DNA from: Thalassospira profundimaris
GTDB lineage: Bacteria > Pseudomonadota > Alphaproteobacteria > Rhodospirillales > Thalassospiraceae
Assembly: GCF_003326675.1 (NCBI RefSeq)
Contig: NZ_JPWF01000017.1
Coordinates: 1 to 64,000 of the forward strand
Reading direction: 5' to 3'
DNA: 64,000 nt
Shown: positions 17,892 to 26,765 of the stretch, piece after piece
How positions within the stretch are numbered: position 1 is the stretch's first letter
How the letters are laid out: each line of letters starts with the position of its first letter
Translations under genes and position numbers: made by a program
The notes under the pieces: model-generated
Told to the model about the DNA's origin: nothing
Databases searched by the model: none
Seen by the model: only the letters and a program-made list of their open reading frames with translations

Positions 17892-18562
17892 TTCTCTGTA
17901 TCCCCGGCTTCGAGCTGACCACTTAGGGCGTTCCAGCTGGCTTCGATATGTCGACGCATCAGAAGTGCGGCAAGCTCGTCATCCCCGTTGATGATCGCAT
18001 CGGCGATGTTTTCATGTTCGCGCAATGCCACCCGCCCGCGACCATCAACGTTGCGGTGCTGACGACGCAGCAGCGCAAGTTGCGGATAAAGCTCGTCGGC
18101 CAGCAAATTGCGCAACAGCGGGTTCTGCGCCATTTCGGCAATCACAATGTGGAAATCTGCATCCTTGCCGTTCTGTAAATAGGCCCCGGCCGGATGTGCC
18201 GCGATGCTTTCGGCATGCTGACCAAGCAATTGCACAAGGCTACTTGCCCGTTCCTGCCCTGCCCGACGTGCGGCCCACCGGGCCGCATCGGATTCCAGTG
18301 CCGCACGCAATTCGTAAAGTGCACGGGCATCTTCACGCGAAAACACCCGAACCCGCGCCCCGATATTGGGCAGGAAGGAAACCAACCCCGCCGCTGCAAG
18401 TTTGCGAAGCGCGTCACGTACCGGCCCGCGACTGACGGCAAAGCGTTCTGCAAGGGCAACTTCGCCCAGTCTCTCGCCCGGGCGGATTCGCCCCGTCAGG
18501 ATATCCTCGCGAAGCTCCGCCTCAAGCGCGGACCAGGCTGAACCATGCTCAATCGACGACAT
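17888..18562 (-). CDS. GntR family regulator, FCD subfamily
   Basis: This 224-residue regulator has an N-terminal winged helix (LGEVALAERFAVSRGPVRDALRKL, about residues 33-56) and an all-helical FCD ligand domain with conserved metal-site histidines in the C-terminal half. The ATG at 18562 is chosen; a TTG 9 bp upstream lies within the operator. It is the first gene of GntR-prpF-lyase and is divergent from tctCBA. Twin TTGTTAACAA palindromes suggest that it represses both directions until its carboxylate inducer is present. Confidence 0.92.
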   Translation of the reverse strand: MSSIEHGSAWSALEAELREDILTGRIRPGERLGEVALAERFAVSRGPVRDALRKLAAAGLVSFLPNIGARVRVFSREDARALYELRAALESDAARWAARRAGQERASSLVQLLGQHAESIAAHPAGAYLQNGKDADFHIVIAEMAQNPLLRNLLADELYPQLALLRRQHRNVDGRGRVALREHENIADAIINGDDELAALLMRRHIEASWNALSGQLEAGDTEK

Positions 18563-18572
18563 TGTTAACAAT
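18561..18572. promoter_or_regulatory. ATTGTTAACAAT operator at the GntR gene start
   Basis: This 12-bp perfect palindrome covers the GntR start codon region. A near-identical copy lies 153 bp away before tctC. The position fits autoregulation. Confidence 0.7.
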
Positions 18573-18713
18573 ACTTTCCGTTTTCAAATTTGCAGAACAC
18601 AAGCGACTTGCGCTTTCTGGCGCTTCTTATACTCAAAAATCGGCAGATCATATAGATTTTTTTTATCTTGACTTATCACACCGGAATTGTGCCAATTGGA
18701 CCCGATTTTAAAT

Positions 18714-18725
18714 ATTGTTAACAAC
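18714..18725. promoter_or_regulatory. ATTGTTAACAAC operator upstream of tctC
   Basis: This second copy of the palindrome (TTGTTAACAA core) lies 48 bp before the tctC start codon. It is the probable site by which the divergent GntR protein controls the transporter operon. Confidence 0.7.
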
Positions 18726-18772
18726 AAGGAATGCGCAACGAACGCATTCCATCCCCAAACAAGGAGGAAGAA

Positions 18773-19762
18773 ATGCGCCACAAGATTTTGACAATGGCTT
18801 CAGCTGCGCTGTTTGCCGTTGGTGCGCTTGCGACCACTGCCACCCCGGCACAGGCCGAATGGCCAGATCAGCAAATCACTTTTGTTGTTGCACTCGGACC
18901 GGGCGGTTCGGCTGACCGCACAGCGCGCGCCGTTGCCCAGCACCTTCAGGAAGAACTTGATGTTCCGATCCGCGTCATCAACCAGAAAGGCGGCGGCGGC
19001 CATGTTGGTCACACCTATTTCCTAAACATGCCTGATGACGGCACCTTCTTCCTGGCGACCTCAATCCACCCCTATATCAGCAACGCCATCCTGCAAGCTG
19101 ATGCGGATTACAGCCTGGATAACTTTGCCTTCGTCAACGGCCAGTGGACCGACGTTGACCTGTTCGCACTGAATGCCGAGCTGCCCTATACATCGCTTGA
19201 TGAATTCATGGCTGCGATCAAAGAAAACCCGGGCAAAATGCGCATTTCTGTCGTTCCGGGCTCTACGGGCTATATCAACACCCTTCAGCTTCTCGAAGCA
19301 TATGACCTTAGCGCTGATGACGTGAATATTGTCACCTACGAATCAGGCAGTGCGGCCCGCACCGCAGCCGCCGGCGGTCAGGTTGACATGACCGTTCTGG
19401 GTGCCGATGGCAGTGTTTCCATTGCCGAATATATTCGCCCGCTTGCGATTGCCGCCAACAAGCGCGTTGCCAGCTGGGATGCACCGACCCTGAACGAAAT
19501 TCTTGCCAAACACGGCAAGGAAGTTGCCCCGCTGGTCGGCTCAATGCGCGGCATCGCCGCCCACGCCACCTTCAAGGAAAAATACCCGGAACGTTTTGAA
19601 CGCTTCACGAACGCCTATGAAGCGGTTCTGAAAGATCCGGCATTTGTTGCAGACCTTGAAAAACAGGGCATCGGCGCAGAATGGCTTGGTCCGGAAGAAA
19701 CCACCGAGATCATCAAGTCGAACTTTGAAGTCCTGGAACGTTTCAAGGACATCTCGAAGTAA
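18773..19762 (+). CDS. tctC: Tripartite tricarboxylate transporter substrate-binding protein, TctC (system 1)
   Basis: This 329-residue periplasmic receptor has a Sec signal peptide cleaved after ATPAQA (residue 28). ITFVVALGPGGSADRTARAV at the mature N-terminus is the TctC/Bug P-loop-like substrate site that binds a carboxylate. AAGGAGGAAG precedes the ATG. It heads tctC-tctB-tctA and is divergent from the GntR/PrpF/lyase operon, which points to an unsaturated or branched di- or tricarboxylate as ligand. Confidence 0.94.
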   Translation: MRHKILTMASAALFAVGALATTATPAQAEWPDQQITFVVALGPGGSADRTARAVAQHLQEELDVPIRVINQKGGGGHVGHTYFLNMPDDGTFFLATSIHPYISNAILQADADYSLDNFAFVNGQWTDVDLFALNAELPYTSLDEFMAAIKENPGKMRISVVPGSTGYINTLQLLEAYDLSADDVNIVTYESGSAARTAAAGGQVDMTVLGADGSVSIAEYIRPLAIAANKRVASWDAPTLNEILAKHGKEVAPLVGSMRGIAAHATFKEKYPERFERFTNAYEAVLKDPAFVADLEKQGIGAEWLGPEETTEIIKSNFEVLERFKDISK

Positions 19763-19825
19763 TCACGCCCCGGAGTGCGCAGCATCCTGCGCACTCCCCT
19801 CTCCCGCCTGCCCAGGAGCCCCGAC

Positions 19826-20296
19826 ATGCCCGGTCGCCTGTCAAACCTGTCCCTGTCTCATTTGGCATTCCTGTTCATGGTCGCCGTTACTGCGGTGTAT
19901 CTGAACTGGAGTGCCATTTCCGCTTCGACAAAACTTTATAACCTTATTGTCGTTGTTCCAGTCGGCATCACCCTGATTGCCCTTATCGCCGGGGTCATCA
20001 TCAAAGCCCTGCGCGCCGATACCGAAGTGCTGCAACAAGACCCGGCCGAACAACGTGCCAAACTGCACACCACCCTTGTTGACCTTTTGCTGCTCGGCCT
20101 TTTTGCAGCGCTTTGTTTTGGCCTGACCACCGTCGGCTTTGACATCGCGACATTCCTGTTTGTCTGGATCGGCATTGTGATTGGCGGTGAACGCCGCTGG
20201 TGGCTGCCGCCTCTTTACGCTGCCCTGTTCACGCTTTTCCTTGTCGAAGGCTTCGGATCGCTGTTCCCGTTCCCCATGCCGCTACTGGTTTTGTAA
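19826..20296 (+). CDS. tctB: Tripartite tricarboxylate transporter small membrane subunit, TctB (system 1)
   Basis: This 156-residue protein has four predicted transmembrane helices, the usual TctB architecture. AGGAG lies upstream of the ATG at 19826, and the longer open frame into the tctC-tctB gap is not supported. The subunit accompanies the large TctA channel; its stop codon is a single base from the tctA start. Confidence 0.88.
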   Translation: MPGRLSNLSLSHLAFLFMVAVTAVYLNWSAISASTKLYNLIVVVPVGITLIALIAGVIIKALRADTEVLQQDPAEQRAKLHTTLVDLLLLGLFAALCFGLTTVGFDIATFLFVWIGIVIGGERRWWLPPLYAALFTLFLVEGFGSLFPFPMPLLVL

Positions 20297-20297
20297 C

Positions 20298-21824
20298 ATG
20301 ATCGACAGTTTTGCATTCTCGCAGGCCTTTTCGCTGCTTTTCAGCGATTTTGGCCCCTGGCTTTATGTCATTCCTGGCCTGATCATCGGTCTGGTTTTCG
20401 GCGCTGTACCCGGCTTGCAGATTTCCATGGCCATGGCGGTGTTCCTGCCGGTTACATGGTCGATGGATTTCCTTCAGGCGATGCTCTTCCTTACGTCGAT
20501 CTTTACCGGCGGGGCCTATGGCGGTGGCGTTACTGCCATCCTCATGAACATTCCCGGATCCTCGTCATCCGTGGCGACCGCCTTTGACGGGCACCCCATG
20601 GCCCATCAGGGCAAACATAACGAAGCACTTGGCATTGGTCTTGGCGCATCTGTTTTTGGCGCCTTTTTTGGCTATACCCTTTTGCTGCTGCTGATCCAGC
20701 CGCTTGCCTTTGTCGTGTTGAAACTTGGTCCGCTTGAAATGGTGATGGTGGTGATCTGGGGTTTGACCCTGATCGCGACCCTTCATGGCGGTGCGGTTGC
20801 CAATGGCCTGATCGCCGGTCTTTTCGGCCTGATCCTCAGCCAGATCGGCATGTCGACCACAGGCACCATGCGCACGACAATTGGCAATCCGTATCTGATT
20901 GACGGGATTTCGGTTGTCCCGGCGATGATCGGTATTTTTGCCGCTTCCGAACTGCTGCGCCTGCGCGGCAGTGATTACCTCGTTGAATCAAGCGAGAACC
21001 GGCATATTTCGTTCCGCAAACTGATCACCGGCTTTGTCATGGCCTTCAAGCGTCCCGGTGCCCTGATCCGTGGCAGTATCATCGGTGCGCTGATCGGTGC
21101 AGTTCCCGGTGTCGGGTCATCGGTTGCCAATCTGGTGGCCTATAGCGAAGTCCGACGCAGTTCCAAACATCCGGAACGTTTTGGCAAGGGTGAACCAGAC
21201 GGACTTGTTGCCGCAGAATCCGCCAATTCAAGCTCCGAGGGCGGCTCGATGACGGCCCTGCTGGCACTGGGCATCCCCGGTGGTGCTGCAACGGCGGTGT
21301 TGCTGGCTGCGTTTTCATTCCACAACCTTGTCGGTGGCCCGGCCTTTATCCGTGATCAGCGCGATATCGTCTATTCGATCATTGTTGGCAATATGGGCCA
21401 GGTGCTTCTTCTGGCGATTATCGGCCTTCTGTCCTTGCGCGTGCTTGGCATGATTGTCCGTGTCCCGCTGAGCTATCTGGTGCCATCTGTTCTGGCGCTT
21501 TGCGCATGGGGCGGATTTGGCATCACCGGCACGATTGCCGGACCAGTCACTGTCATGGCCTTTGCCGGTATTGGCTGGTTGATGCGTCACCACAACTACC
21601 CCGTCGCTGCCACCGTTATCGGCCTGTTGCTGGGACGCATGACCGAAGGCGAGATCGTCCGCACCCTGCAAATTTCGGGCGGCAATCCGCTGTCCTATCT
21701 TGTAGAACGCCCGATTGCCATCGGCCTTGCCATCCTGATGATCAGTGCCGTCGCCCTGCCACCGATCATGCGCGCCCGGGCAAAGCGCCAGAAACAGCAA
21801 CGCGCCCACGCGTCTGACAAGTAG
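20298..21824 (+). CDS. tctA: Tripartite tricarboxylate transporter large permease, TctA (system 1)
   Basis: This 508-residue protein has about 11-12 transmembrane segments with the two conserved TctA glycine-rich motifs: IIGLVFGAVPGLQ near 26-38 and ALIGAVPGVGSSVANL near 265-280. It forms the ion-coupled channel for carboxylate uptake with TctC and TctB. The ATG at 20298 follows tctB directly. The charged C-terminal tail ends just before a strong terminator. Confidence 0.95.
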   Translation: MIDSFAFSQAFSLLFSDFGPWLYVIPGLIIGLVFGAVPGLQISMAMAVFLPVTWSMDFLQAMLFLTSIFTGGAYGGGVTAILMNIPGSSSSVATAFDGHPMAHQGKHNEALGIGLGASVFGAFFGYTLLLLLIQPLAFVVLKLGPLEMVMVVIWGLTLIATLHGGAVANGLIAGLFGLILSQIGMSTTGTMRTTIGNPYLIDGISVVPAMIGIFAASELLRLRGSDYLVESSENRHISFRKLITGFVMAFKRPGALIRGSIIGALIGAVPGVGSSVANLVAYSEVRRSSKHPERFGKGEPDGLVAAESANSSSEGGSMTALLALGIPGGAATAVLLAAFSFHNLVGGPAFIRDQRDIVYSIIVGNMGQVLLLAIIGLLSLRVLGMIVRVPLSYLVPSVLALCAWGGFGITGTIAGPVTVMAFAGIGWLMRHHNYPVAATVIGLLLGRMTEGEIVRTLQISGGNPLSYLVERPIAIGLAILMISAVALPPIMRARAKRQKQQRAHASDK

Positions 21825-21856
21825 CCCCATCAAACCCCGACCGCCACCACCAAGGC

Positions 21857-21891
21857 AAAGCGACCCGGAAACGACCTTTCCGGGTCGCTTT
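21857..21891. terminator. Bidirectional terminator after tctA
   Basis: AAAGCGACCCGGAAA and TTTCCGGGTCGCTTT form a 15-bp stem followed by ATTTTTT. It lies between convergent tctA and an orphan binding protein. Confidence 0.92.
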
Positions 21892-21905
21892 ATTTTTTGT
21901 GATAT

Positions 21906-22829
21906 TTAGTCGATCAATGCATCCAAAGGGCATCCTGCACACGAACCGGATAAATCGCCCGGGTTTTCCTTTTCCCAGTATTGGTCAGGGATTCCTTTCA
22001 CCCGGCCCGACAGAAACGGGTTGTCGACAAAGAAGACTTTGCGGTTCGGGTCCTTAATCGCCCTCAACGATCTGGCAATGCCTATGTTTGAATAGAAATT
22101 CCGCATGAAAGCACCAGTGTCATAGGCATTCAACAATCCGTTGGTAAGGATATTCTGGCGGTTTCGGTCATCTGCTCGAACATAGAAAAAGAAATCCATC
22201 GGATAGGCCAGAACCACACTTTGATCAATCACAAGTCCGGCACTTTTCACAAGATCACGTTCTCCATGCACTTCATGCAGTCCGCGATTTAACAGGTCAA
22301 ACCGCCCGTGTGACAACATCCGCCACAGGTTTTCATAGCTTGATTTCTCGACACAAAATCCGTTGCGTTCCAGAATGTCACTGTCAAGCCAGTCAACCCC
22401 AGATCCGATGCAATGCTTCTTGAGTTCTTCGATAGTGTTGATGCTCTCAAGAACCTCTGCCGTTTCTGGACGGGCAACAAACACCCGATACCCCAAAATG
22501 CCCCGTGTCAGGGGTACATATATCTGCGCAAAGCGCTGTTCTCTTTCGCGGGTGTAACCTGCGAACATCACGTCGATATTACCGCGTTCCATTAAATCCA
22601 GAATGCGCGACACCGAAGCATCACCGAAATCTTCAAAGATCAGTTGATGATCGCCTTCCGCATGTTCGACGGCCAAACGAAGAACATCATACTGGTAGGA
22701 AAATGGCCCTTCATTCGCATCACCAAACAACGCCACACGGAAAGTTTCTGCCCCAACCGGATTCAAAGCAGAAATAACAAGAATCAAAAAACCAATCGCG
22801 AACCGATAGAATAAACCGCGAATACCCAA
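21906..22829 (-). CDS. Periplasmic solute-binding-like protein without transporter
   Basis: This 307-residue protein has a Sec signal peptide cleaved near residue 27 (NPVGAE). The mature part shows an SBP_bac_3-like layout: FRVALFGDANEGPFSYQYDVLRLAVEHA and MERGNIDVMFAGYTREREQRF. It resembles other orphan two-lobed binding proteins of marine proteobacteria. A C-terminal CAGC pair is unusual. No ABC subunits are on this strand; the ABC genes to the right are divergent and of another family. The ligand is unknown. Confidence 0.65.
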   Translation of the reverse strand: MGIRGLFYRFAIGFLILVISALNPVGAETFRVALFGDANEGPFSYQYDVLRLAVEHAEGDHQLIFEDFGDASVSRILDLMERGNIDVMFAGYTREREQRFAQIYVPLTRGILGYRVFVARPETAEVLESINTIEELKKHCIGSGVDWLDSDILERNGFCVEKSSYENLWRMLSHGRFDLLNRGLHEVHGERDLVKSAGLVIDQSVVLAYPMDFFFYVRADDRNRQNILTNGLLNAYDTGAFMRNFYSNIGIARSLRAIKDPNRKVFFVDNPFLSGRVKGIPDQYWEKENPGDLSGSCAGCPLDALID

Positions 22830-23057
22830 AACCCTATCCCTCCTCTTTAAGCCCGGCGATGTCGCCCGTCCTTAAGCTAGATTGGATTGGAATCGGCGAA
22901 ATTAAAGCCCTGAACACAATGTACTAGCTAATATTTCCGACCTTCCGTCTGCGGCTCGGACCATCAATACAAGATATGAGATCGCACACAACATCCTATG
23001 ATTGTATTTTGAATTGAAAAATTCGAATTATTTAATTTAATAACGAAAATCAGTTGC

Positions 23058-23083
23058 GATAATTATTTAAGAATGATTATTAG
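23058..23083. promoter_or_regulatory. AT-rich, weakly Fur-like site before the peptide-type ABC operon
   Basis: GATAATTATTTAAGAATGAT continuing to TATTAG contains GATAAT and ATGATTAT hexamers reminiscent of Fur boxes, 64 bp before the first permease gene. The match is partial. Nothing else was noted in 22830-23146 apart from low GC. Confidence 0.22.
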
Positions 23084-23146
23084 TCTCGTTACTGATAGCC
23101 GCCCGCTGGCATACCCCTTAATGACACCAAACAGAAAGACCAGTTT

Positions 23147-24085
23147 ATGGCTTCGCGCTTGCTCGCACGCATGACCCATGCCTTGATCTTGCTGTTCATC
23201 GTTTCGGTGATCGGGTTTGCGCTTTTGCGTTTGATGCCGGGCGACTTTGCCGAAATCCTTCTGATGGCCCAGATGGATGGCACATTGCCAAATGCCGATC
23301 AGGTTGCGCTTTATGCCGATCAGAACGGTCTGAATGATCCATTGCCCGAACAATATCTGCGCTGGTTGCTTGCCCTGTCGCAAGGCGACCTTGGCAAGTC
23401 ATTTGTCAGCAATGAACCGATCATCAACGACATTACCCTGCGCCTTGGACAGTCGCTTTTACTCGCGGTTTTGTCGCTGATCACCGCCCTTTTGATTGCG
23501 GTTCCGCTGGGTATTTTGTGTGCCCGTTACCCCGGCAGCCGGATTGATCGTATTGCCGGGATGATCAGCGTGATCGGTATGTCGATCCCGAATTTCTGGT
23601 ATTCGCTTTTACTTGCCCTGTTGTTTTCGCTTGTTCTTGGCTGGCTTCCGACCGGCGGGCACGGGACATGGGCCCATGCAGTTTTGCCGACCCTTGTGAT
23701 CGCCACATCGGTGGCGGGCGTTTTGTCACGCTATGTTCGCGGCAGCCTGCTTGAAGAACTTTCCAAACCCTATATTCGCACCGCCAAGGCCAAGGGGTTA
23801 AGCCGCATTCGTACTGTTCTGCGCCATGCGCTGCCCAATATTGCACCCGGTGTACTGACATTCTCGGGCATGCAGTTCGCGCGCATTTTTGATGGCATGA
23901 TCATTGTTGAAACCCTGTTTGCCTGGCCGGGCATCGGGCGATTTCTGGTCGAATCCCTTTTGAACCGGGATTACCCGGCAATTCAGGCCTGTTTCCTGTT
24001 AATCGCGGCATCCTACATTCTGGTTAATCTGACCGTGGATATCTGTATCGCCCTTTATGATCCCCGCACCCGGGAGATCATCTGA
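23147..24085 (+). CDS. dppB: Peptide/nickel-type ABC transporter permease (DppB-like)
   Basis: This 312-residue inner-membrane protein has six predicted helices. The N-terminal LLFIVSVIGFALLRLMPGDF and the EAA loop region FVRGSLLEELSKPYIRTAKAKG (here YVRGSLLEE, residues about 197-218) are typical of DppB/OppB, which form half of the translocation pore. It overlaps the next permease by one base (TGATG). Its ATPase partners are not encoded nearby. Confidence 0.9.
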   Translation: MASRLLARMTHALILLFIVSVIGFALLRLMPGDFAEILLMAQMDGTLPNADQVALYADQNGLNDPLPEQYLRWLLALSQGDLGKSFVSNEPIINDITLRLGQSLLLAVLSLITALLIAVPLGILCARYPGSRIDRIAGMISVIGMSIPNFWYSLLLALLFSLVLGWLPTGGHGTWAHAVLPTLVIATSVAGVLSRYVRGSLLEELSKPYIRTAKAKGLSRIRTVLRHALPNIAPGVLTFSGMQFARIFDGMIIVETLFAWPGIGRFLVESLLNRDYPAIQACFLLIAASYILVNLTVDICIALYDPRTREII

Positions 24086-24945
24086 TGGCAGCACCCATGT
24101 TTTCCATTACCAATGGCACACTGGTTCAGGCGGGACGCAAATATCTGCGCGGCTATGCGCTGGTCATGGTCCTGATCATTCTGGCGGTTTTGATCCTGCC
24201 GTTTTTTGCGCCCAATGATCCGTACAAGGCACAATTCCTGTTTCGCCTGAAACCGCCAAGCTGGGATTATCCGCTTGGCACCGACGCGCTTGGCCGGTGT
24301 GTTTTGTCCCGTCTGATGTATGGCGCCCGTTTGACCACCGCATCCGCCCTTGTTGTTGTGTTATCCGCATCTGTCATCGGCAGCTTGATCGGTGCACTTG
24401 CCGGGATGGTGGGCGGCATTCTGGACCGTGCATTGATGCGCTTTTGCGAAGGCATGTCGGTTTTCCCCGCCCTTGCTATTTGCATGATCATTGCCGGAAC
24501 CCTTGGCCTTGGATTACAGGCCGTGATCATTGCCCTGATCACCGTCCACTGGACCGATTATGCGCGTGTGGTGCGCAATGCTGTGATTGTCGAACGCACC
24601 AAACCCTATGTCATGGCGGCCGAGGCCCTTGGCGCACGCCGCCACCGCATCGCACATCGTCATATTTTCCCGAATATCATCGGCCCGCTTTTGACCTTGG
24701 CGGCCTATTCCATGTCATGGGCAATCCTTGCCTTTGCCGGTCTGAGTTTCCTTGGGCTGGGCGTGGAACCGGGCACACCGGAATGGGGCCTGATGATTGC
24801 TGAATCACGCAATTACCTGCGCGATTACCCGCGCCTGGTGCTGGCACCGGGCCTGACCATCGCGGCCTTTGTTGTCGCGGTGAACCTTCTCGGAGACTTG
24901 CTTGGGGACCGTTTCCGACTTCGTCAGATCAACTACCTTCACTAG
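24085..24945 (+). CDS. dppC: Peptide/nickel-type ABC transporter permease (DppC-like)
   Basis: This 286-residue permease has the family N-terminal LGTDALGRCVLSRLMYGAR near residues 69-85 and the coupling-helix region VERTKPYVMAAEALGARRHRI near 170-190. It pairs with the preceding DppB-like subunit as the other pore half. It is followed immediately by the binding protein rather than by DppD/DppF ATPases. Confidence 0.9.
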   Translation: MAAPMFSITNGTLVQAGRKYLRGYALVMVLIILAVLILPFFAPNDPYKAQFLFRLKPPSWDYPLGTDALGRCVLSRLMYGARLTTASALVVVLSASVIGSLIGALAGMVGGILDRALMRFCEGMSVFPALAICMIIAGTLGLGLQAVIIALITVHWTDYARVVRNAVIVERTKPYVMAAEALGARRHRIAHRHIFPNIIGPLLTLAAYSMSWAILAFAGLSFLGLGVEPGTPEWGLMIAESRNYLRDYPRLVLAPGLTIAAFVVAVNLLGDLLGDRFRLRQINYLH

Positions 24946-24963
24946 ATGGACAGAGACCGCAAG

Positions 24964-26499
24964 ATGATCAAAAAGACACTTCTCGGGGCTGCCTTTGCAG
25001 CTCTGGCACTGGGCAGCTTTGCCCTTGCACCGCACGACGCCCATGCATCCGATGACAAGACCCTTGTGATCGGCACCATGTGGGAATCCCTGCCGCTTTC
25101 GATGAAGCCGCGCCGGTCGCGTTTCTTCAATGAAAGTGAAATCCTCGATACACTGGTCAAGCTTGACTACGACCTGAAACCGGTCCCCGGTCTTGCCACC
25201 GCATGGAATCGCGTATCCCCGACCGTCTGGCAGTTCAAACTGCGCGAGAATGTTGTTTTCCATGACGGCACCAAACTTGATGCCGAGGCGGTTAAATTCT
25301 CGCTCGAACGGGTGATTGCGCTGCTGCCTTATGCCGCCGATCTTTTGAACGTGAAATCGATCAAGGCCGTTTCGCCGCTGGTGCTTGAGATCGAAAACAC
25401 CGAACCCTATGCCGCCCTGCCCAACCAGCTTTCAGACGCCATCACGGTTGTCTATGCCAAGTCATCCTTTGATGATGCGGGCGAATTCGTCAAACCGGTC
25501 GGCACCGGCCCCTGGAAATTCGAAGAATACCGCAAACAGGACCGCACCATCGTATCGCGCTTTGACGGATATTGGGGTGAAAAGCCCGCGCTTGAGAAGA
25601 TCGAATATCGCTTTATCCCCGATCACAATTCACGCACCCTCGCCCTTGAGGCAGGCGAAATTGATTTCGTCACCAACCTTTTGCCATCCGATGTCAAACG
25701 CCTGTCCAAAGACGATGATTTCAAGGTCTATGCCGAACCGACTTCGGGCCTTTATTACGGCGCGTTCAATGCCGGTGAAAAAAGTGTCCTTTCCGATGTC
25801 CGCATTCGTCAGGCCGTCAATGCACTGGTGGATCGCAATCTGATTGTCGATGGTGCCCTTGACGGTGTTGGCAACCCGGCATGGGATTTCTTTGCGCCTG
25901 GCTTTGACTGGGCCCCGCAGGCCGATGCCAAATACAAACTTGATCCGGAACTTGCTGCATCGCTTCTGACCGATGCCGGTTACGAAAAGACCGATGGCAA
26001 ATGGATGAAGGATGGCCAGCAACTGACACTGCGTATCCTCAGCTATTCATCGCGTACCGAAATGCCGATGATCACCGAGGCCATGGCCGCCCTTTTGAAT
26101 GAACAGGGCATCGCCACCGAGATCGGTATGTATACCTGGGGCGGAATGCTTGATCTGGTCAAACAGGGTGAATATGACGTCTCCGTCGTATTCTGGACCC
26201 CGGAAATGATCGGCCATCCGGATCTGCATCTGAAATCGCAGTTCCATTCCAAGGCGGGCCTGAATTACCAATTCTGGGAAAATGCCGACTTTGATGCCGC
26301 TGTCGACAAGGGCCGCACCCTTGACCTTGGCGATGAACAGGCAGCAACCTATACCAAGGCCATGAACATCCTGTATGATGATGCACCGATCATTCCGCTG
26401 GTCCACAAGGTGTTTGTTGTCGCGTCCACCAGCAAGCTTAAAAACTATCACATTCATCCGTCAGGCTTCTTCTTTGACTTCAAGAATGTCTCGAAATAA
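24964..26499 (+). CDS. ABC transporter substrate-binding protein, SBP_bac_5 family
   Basis: This 511-residue periplasmic protein has a signal peptide (MIKKTLLGAAFAALALGSF) and the family-5 segments VWQFKLRENVVFHDGTKLDAE (here split by the length rule: WQFKLRENVVFHDGT) and VGTGPWKFEEY near residue 180. Family 5 receptors bind peptides, nickel, heme or other bulky ligands. An ATG at 24946 is also possible; 24964 gives the better signal peptide. The gene closes a permease-permease-receptor operon, ending in a strong terminator. Confidence 0.88.
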   Translation: MIKKTLLGAAFAALALGSFALAPHDAHASDDKTLVIGTMWESLPLSMKPRRSRFFNESEILDTLVKLDYDLKPVPGLATAWNRVSPTVWQFKLRENVVFHDGTKLDAEAVKFSLERVIALLPYAADLLNVKSIKAVSPLVLEIENTEPYAALPNQLSDAITVVYAKSSFDDAGEFVKPVGTGPWKFEEYRKQDRTIVSRFDGYWGEKPALEKIEYRFIPDHNSRTLALEAGEIDFVTNLLPSDVKRLSKDDDFKVYAEPTSGLYYGAFNAGEKSVLSDVRIRQAVNALVDRNLIVDGALDGVGNPAWDFFAPGFDWAPQADAKYKLDPELAASLLTDAGYEKTDGKWMKDGQQLTLRILSYSSRTEMPMITEAMAALLNEQGIATEIGMYTWGGMLDLVKQGEYDVSVVFWTPEMIGHPDLHLKSQFHSKAGLNYQFWENADFDAAVDKGRTLDLGDEQAATYTKAMNILYDDAPIIPLVHKVFVVASTSKLKNYHIHPSGFFFDFKNVSK

Positions 26500-26519
26500 G
26501 CCACCAACACCCCAACGAA

Positions 26520-26546
26520 AAAGAGCCGCCCGATGGGCGGCTCTTT
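26520..26546 (+). terminator. Terminator after the ABC operon
   Basis: AAAGAGCCGCCC and GGGCGGCTCTTT form a 12-bp stem with a 3-nt loop, ending the permease-permease-receptor operon without any ATPase gene. Confidence 0.92.
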
Positions 26547-26703
26547 GATTTCCACAGCACGACCCACACCAACTACACATGTTGATTTTTCATTTCAGAT
26601 GCGGAACTCATCTATTTCGATCAGTTAATTATTCCTAATTGGATCAACTAACGGGGCACGACCTTGGCCTGGATTATTGTAGCCCGAGTTTTCCCTTGAC
26701 CAA

Positions 26704-26720
26704 ATGTTACGATATAACAT
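26704..26720. promoter_or_regulatory. Zur-type box upstream of znuA
   Basis: ATGTTACGATATAACAT is a perfect 6-bp inverted repeat with a 5-nt spacer (GTTA-N5-TAAC core), matching proteobacterial Zur boxes. It lies 46 bp before the znuA start, where zinc-loaded Zur would block transcription. Confidence 0.8.
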
Positions 26721-26765
26721 AACAATACGCACCCAACCTTTCCCTACACGAACCGGATTGATCGC

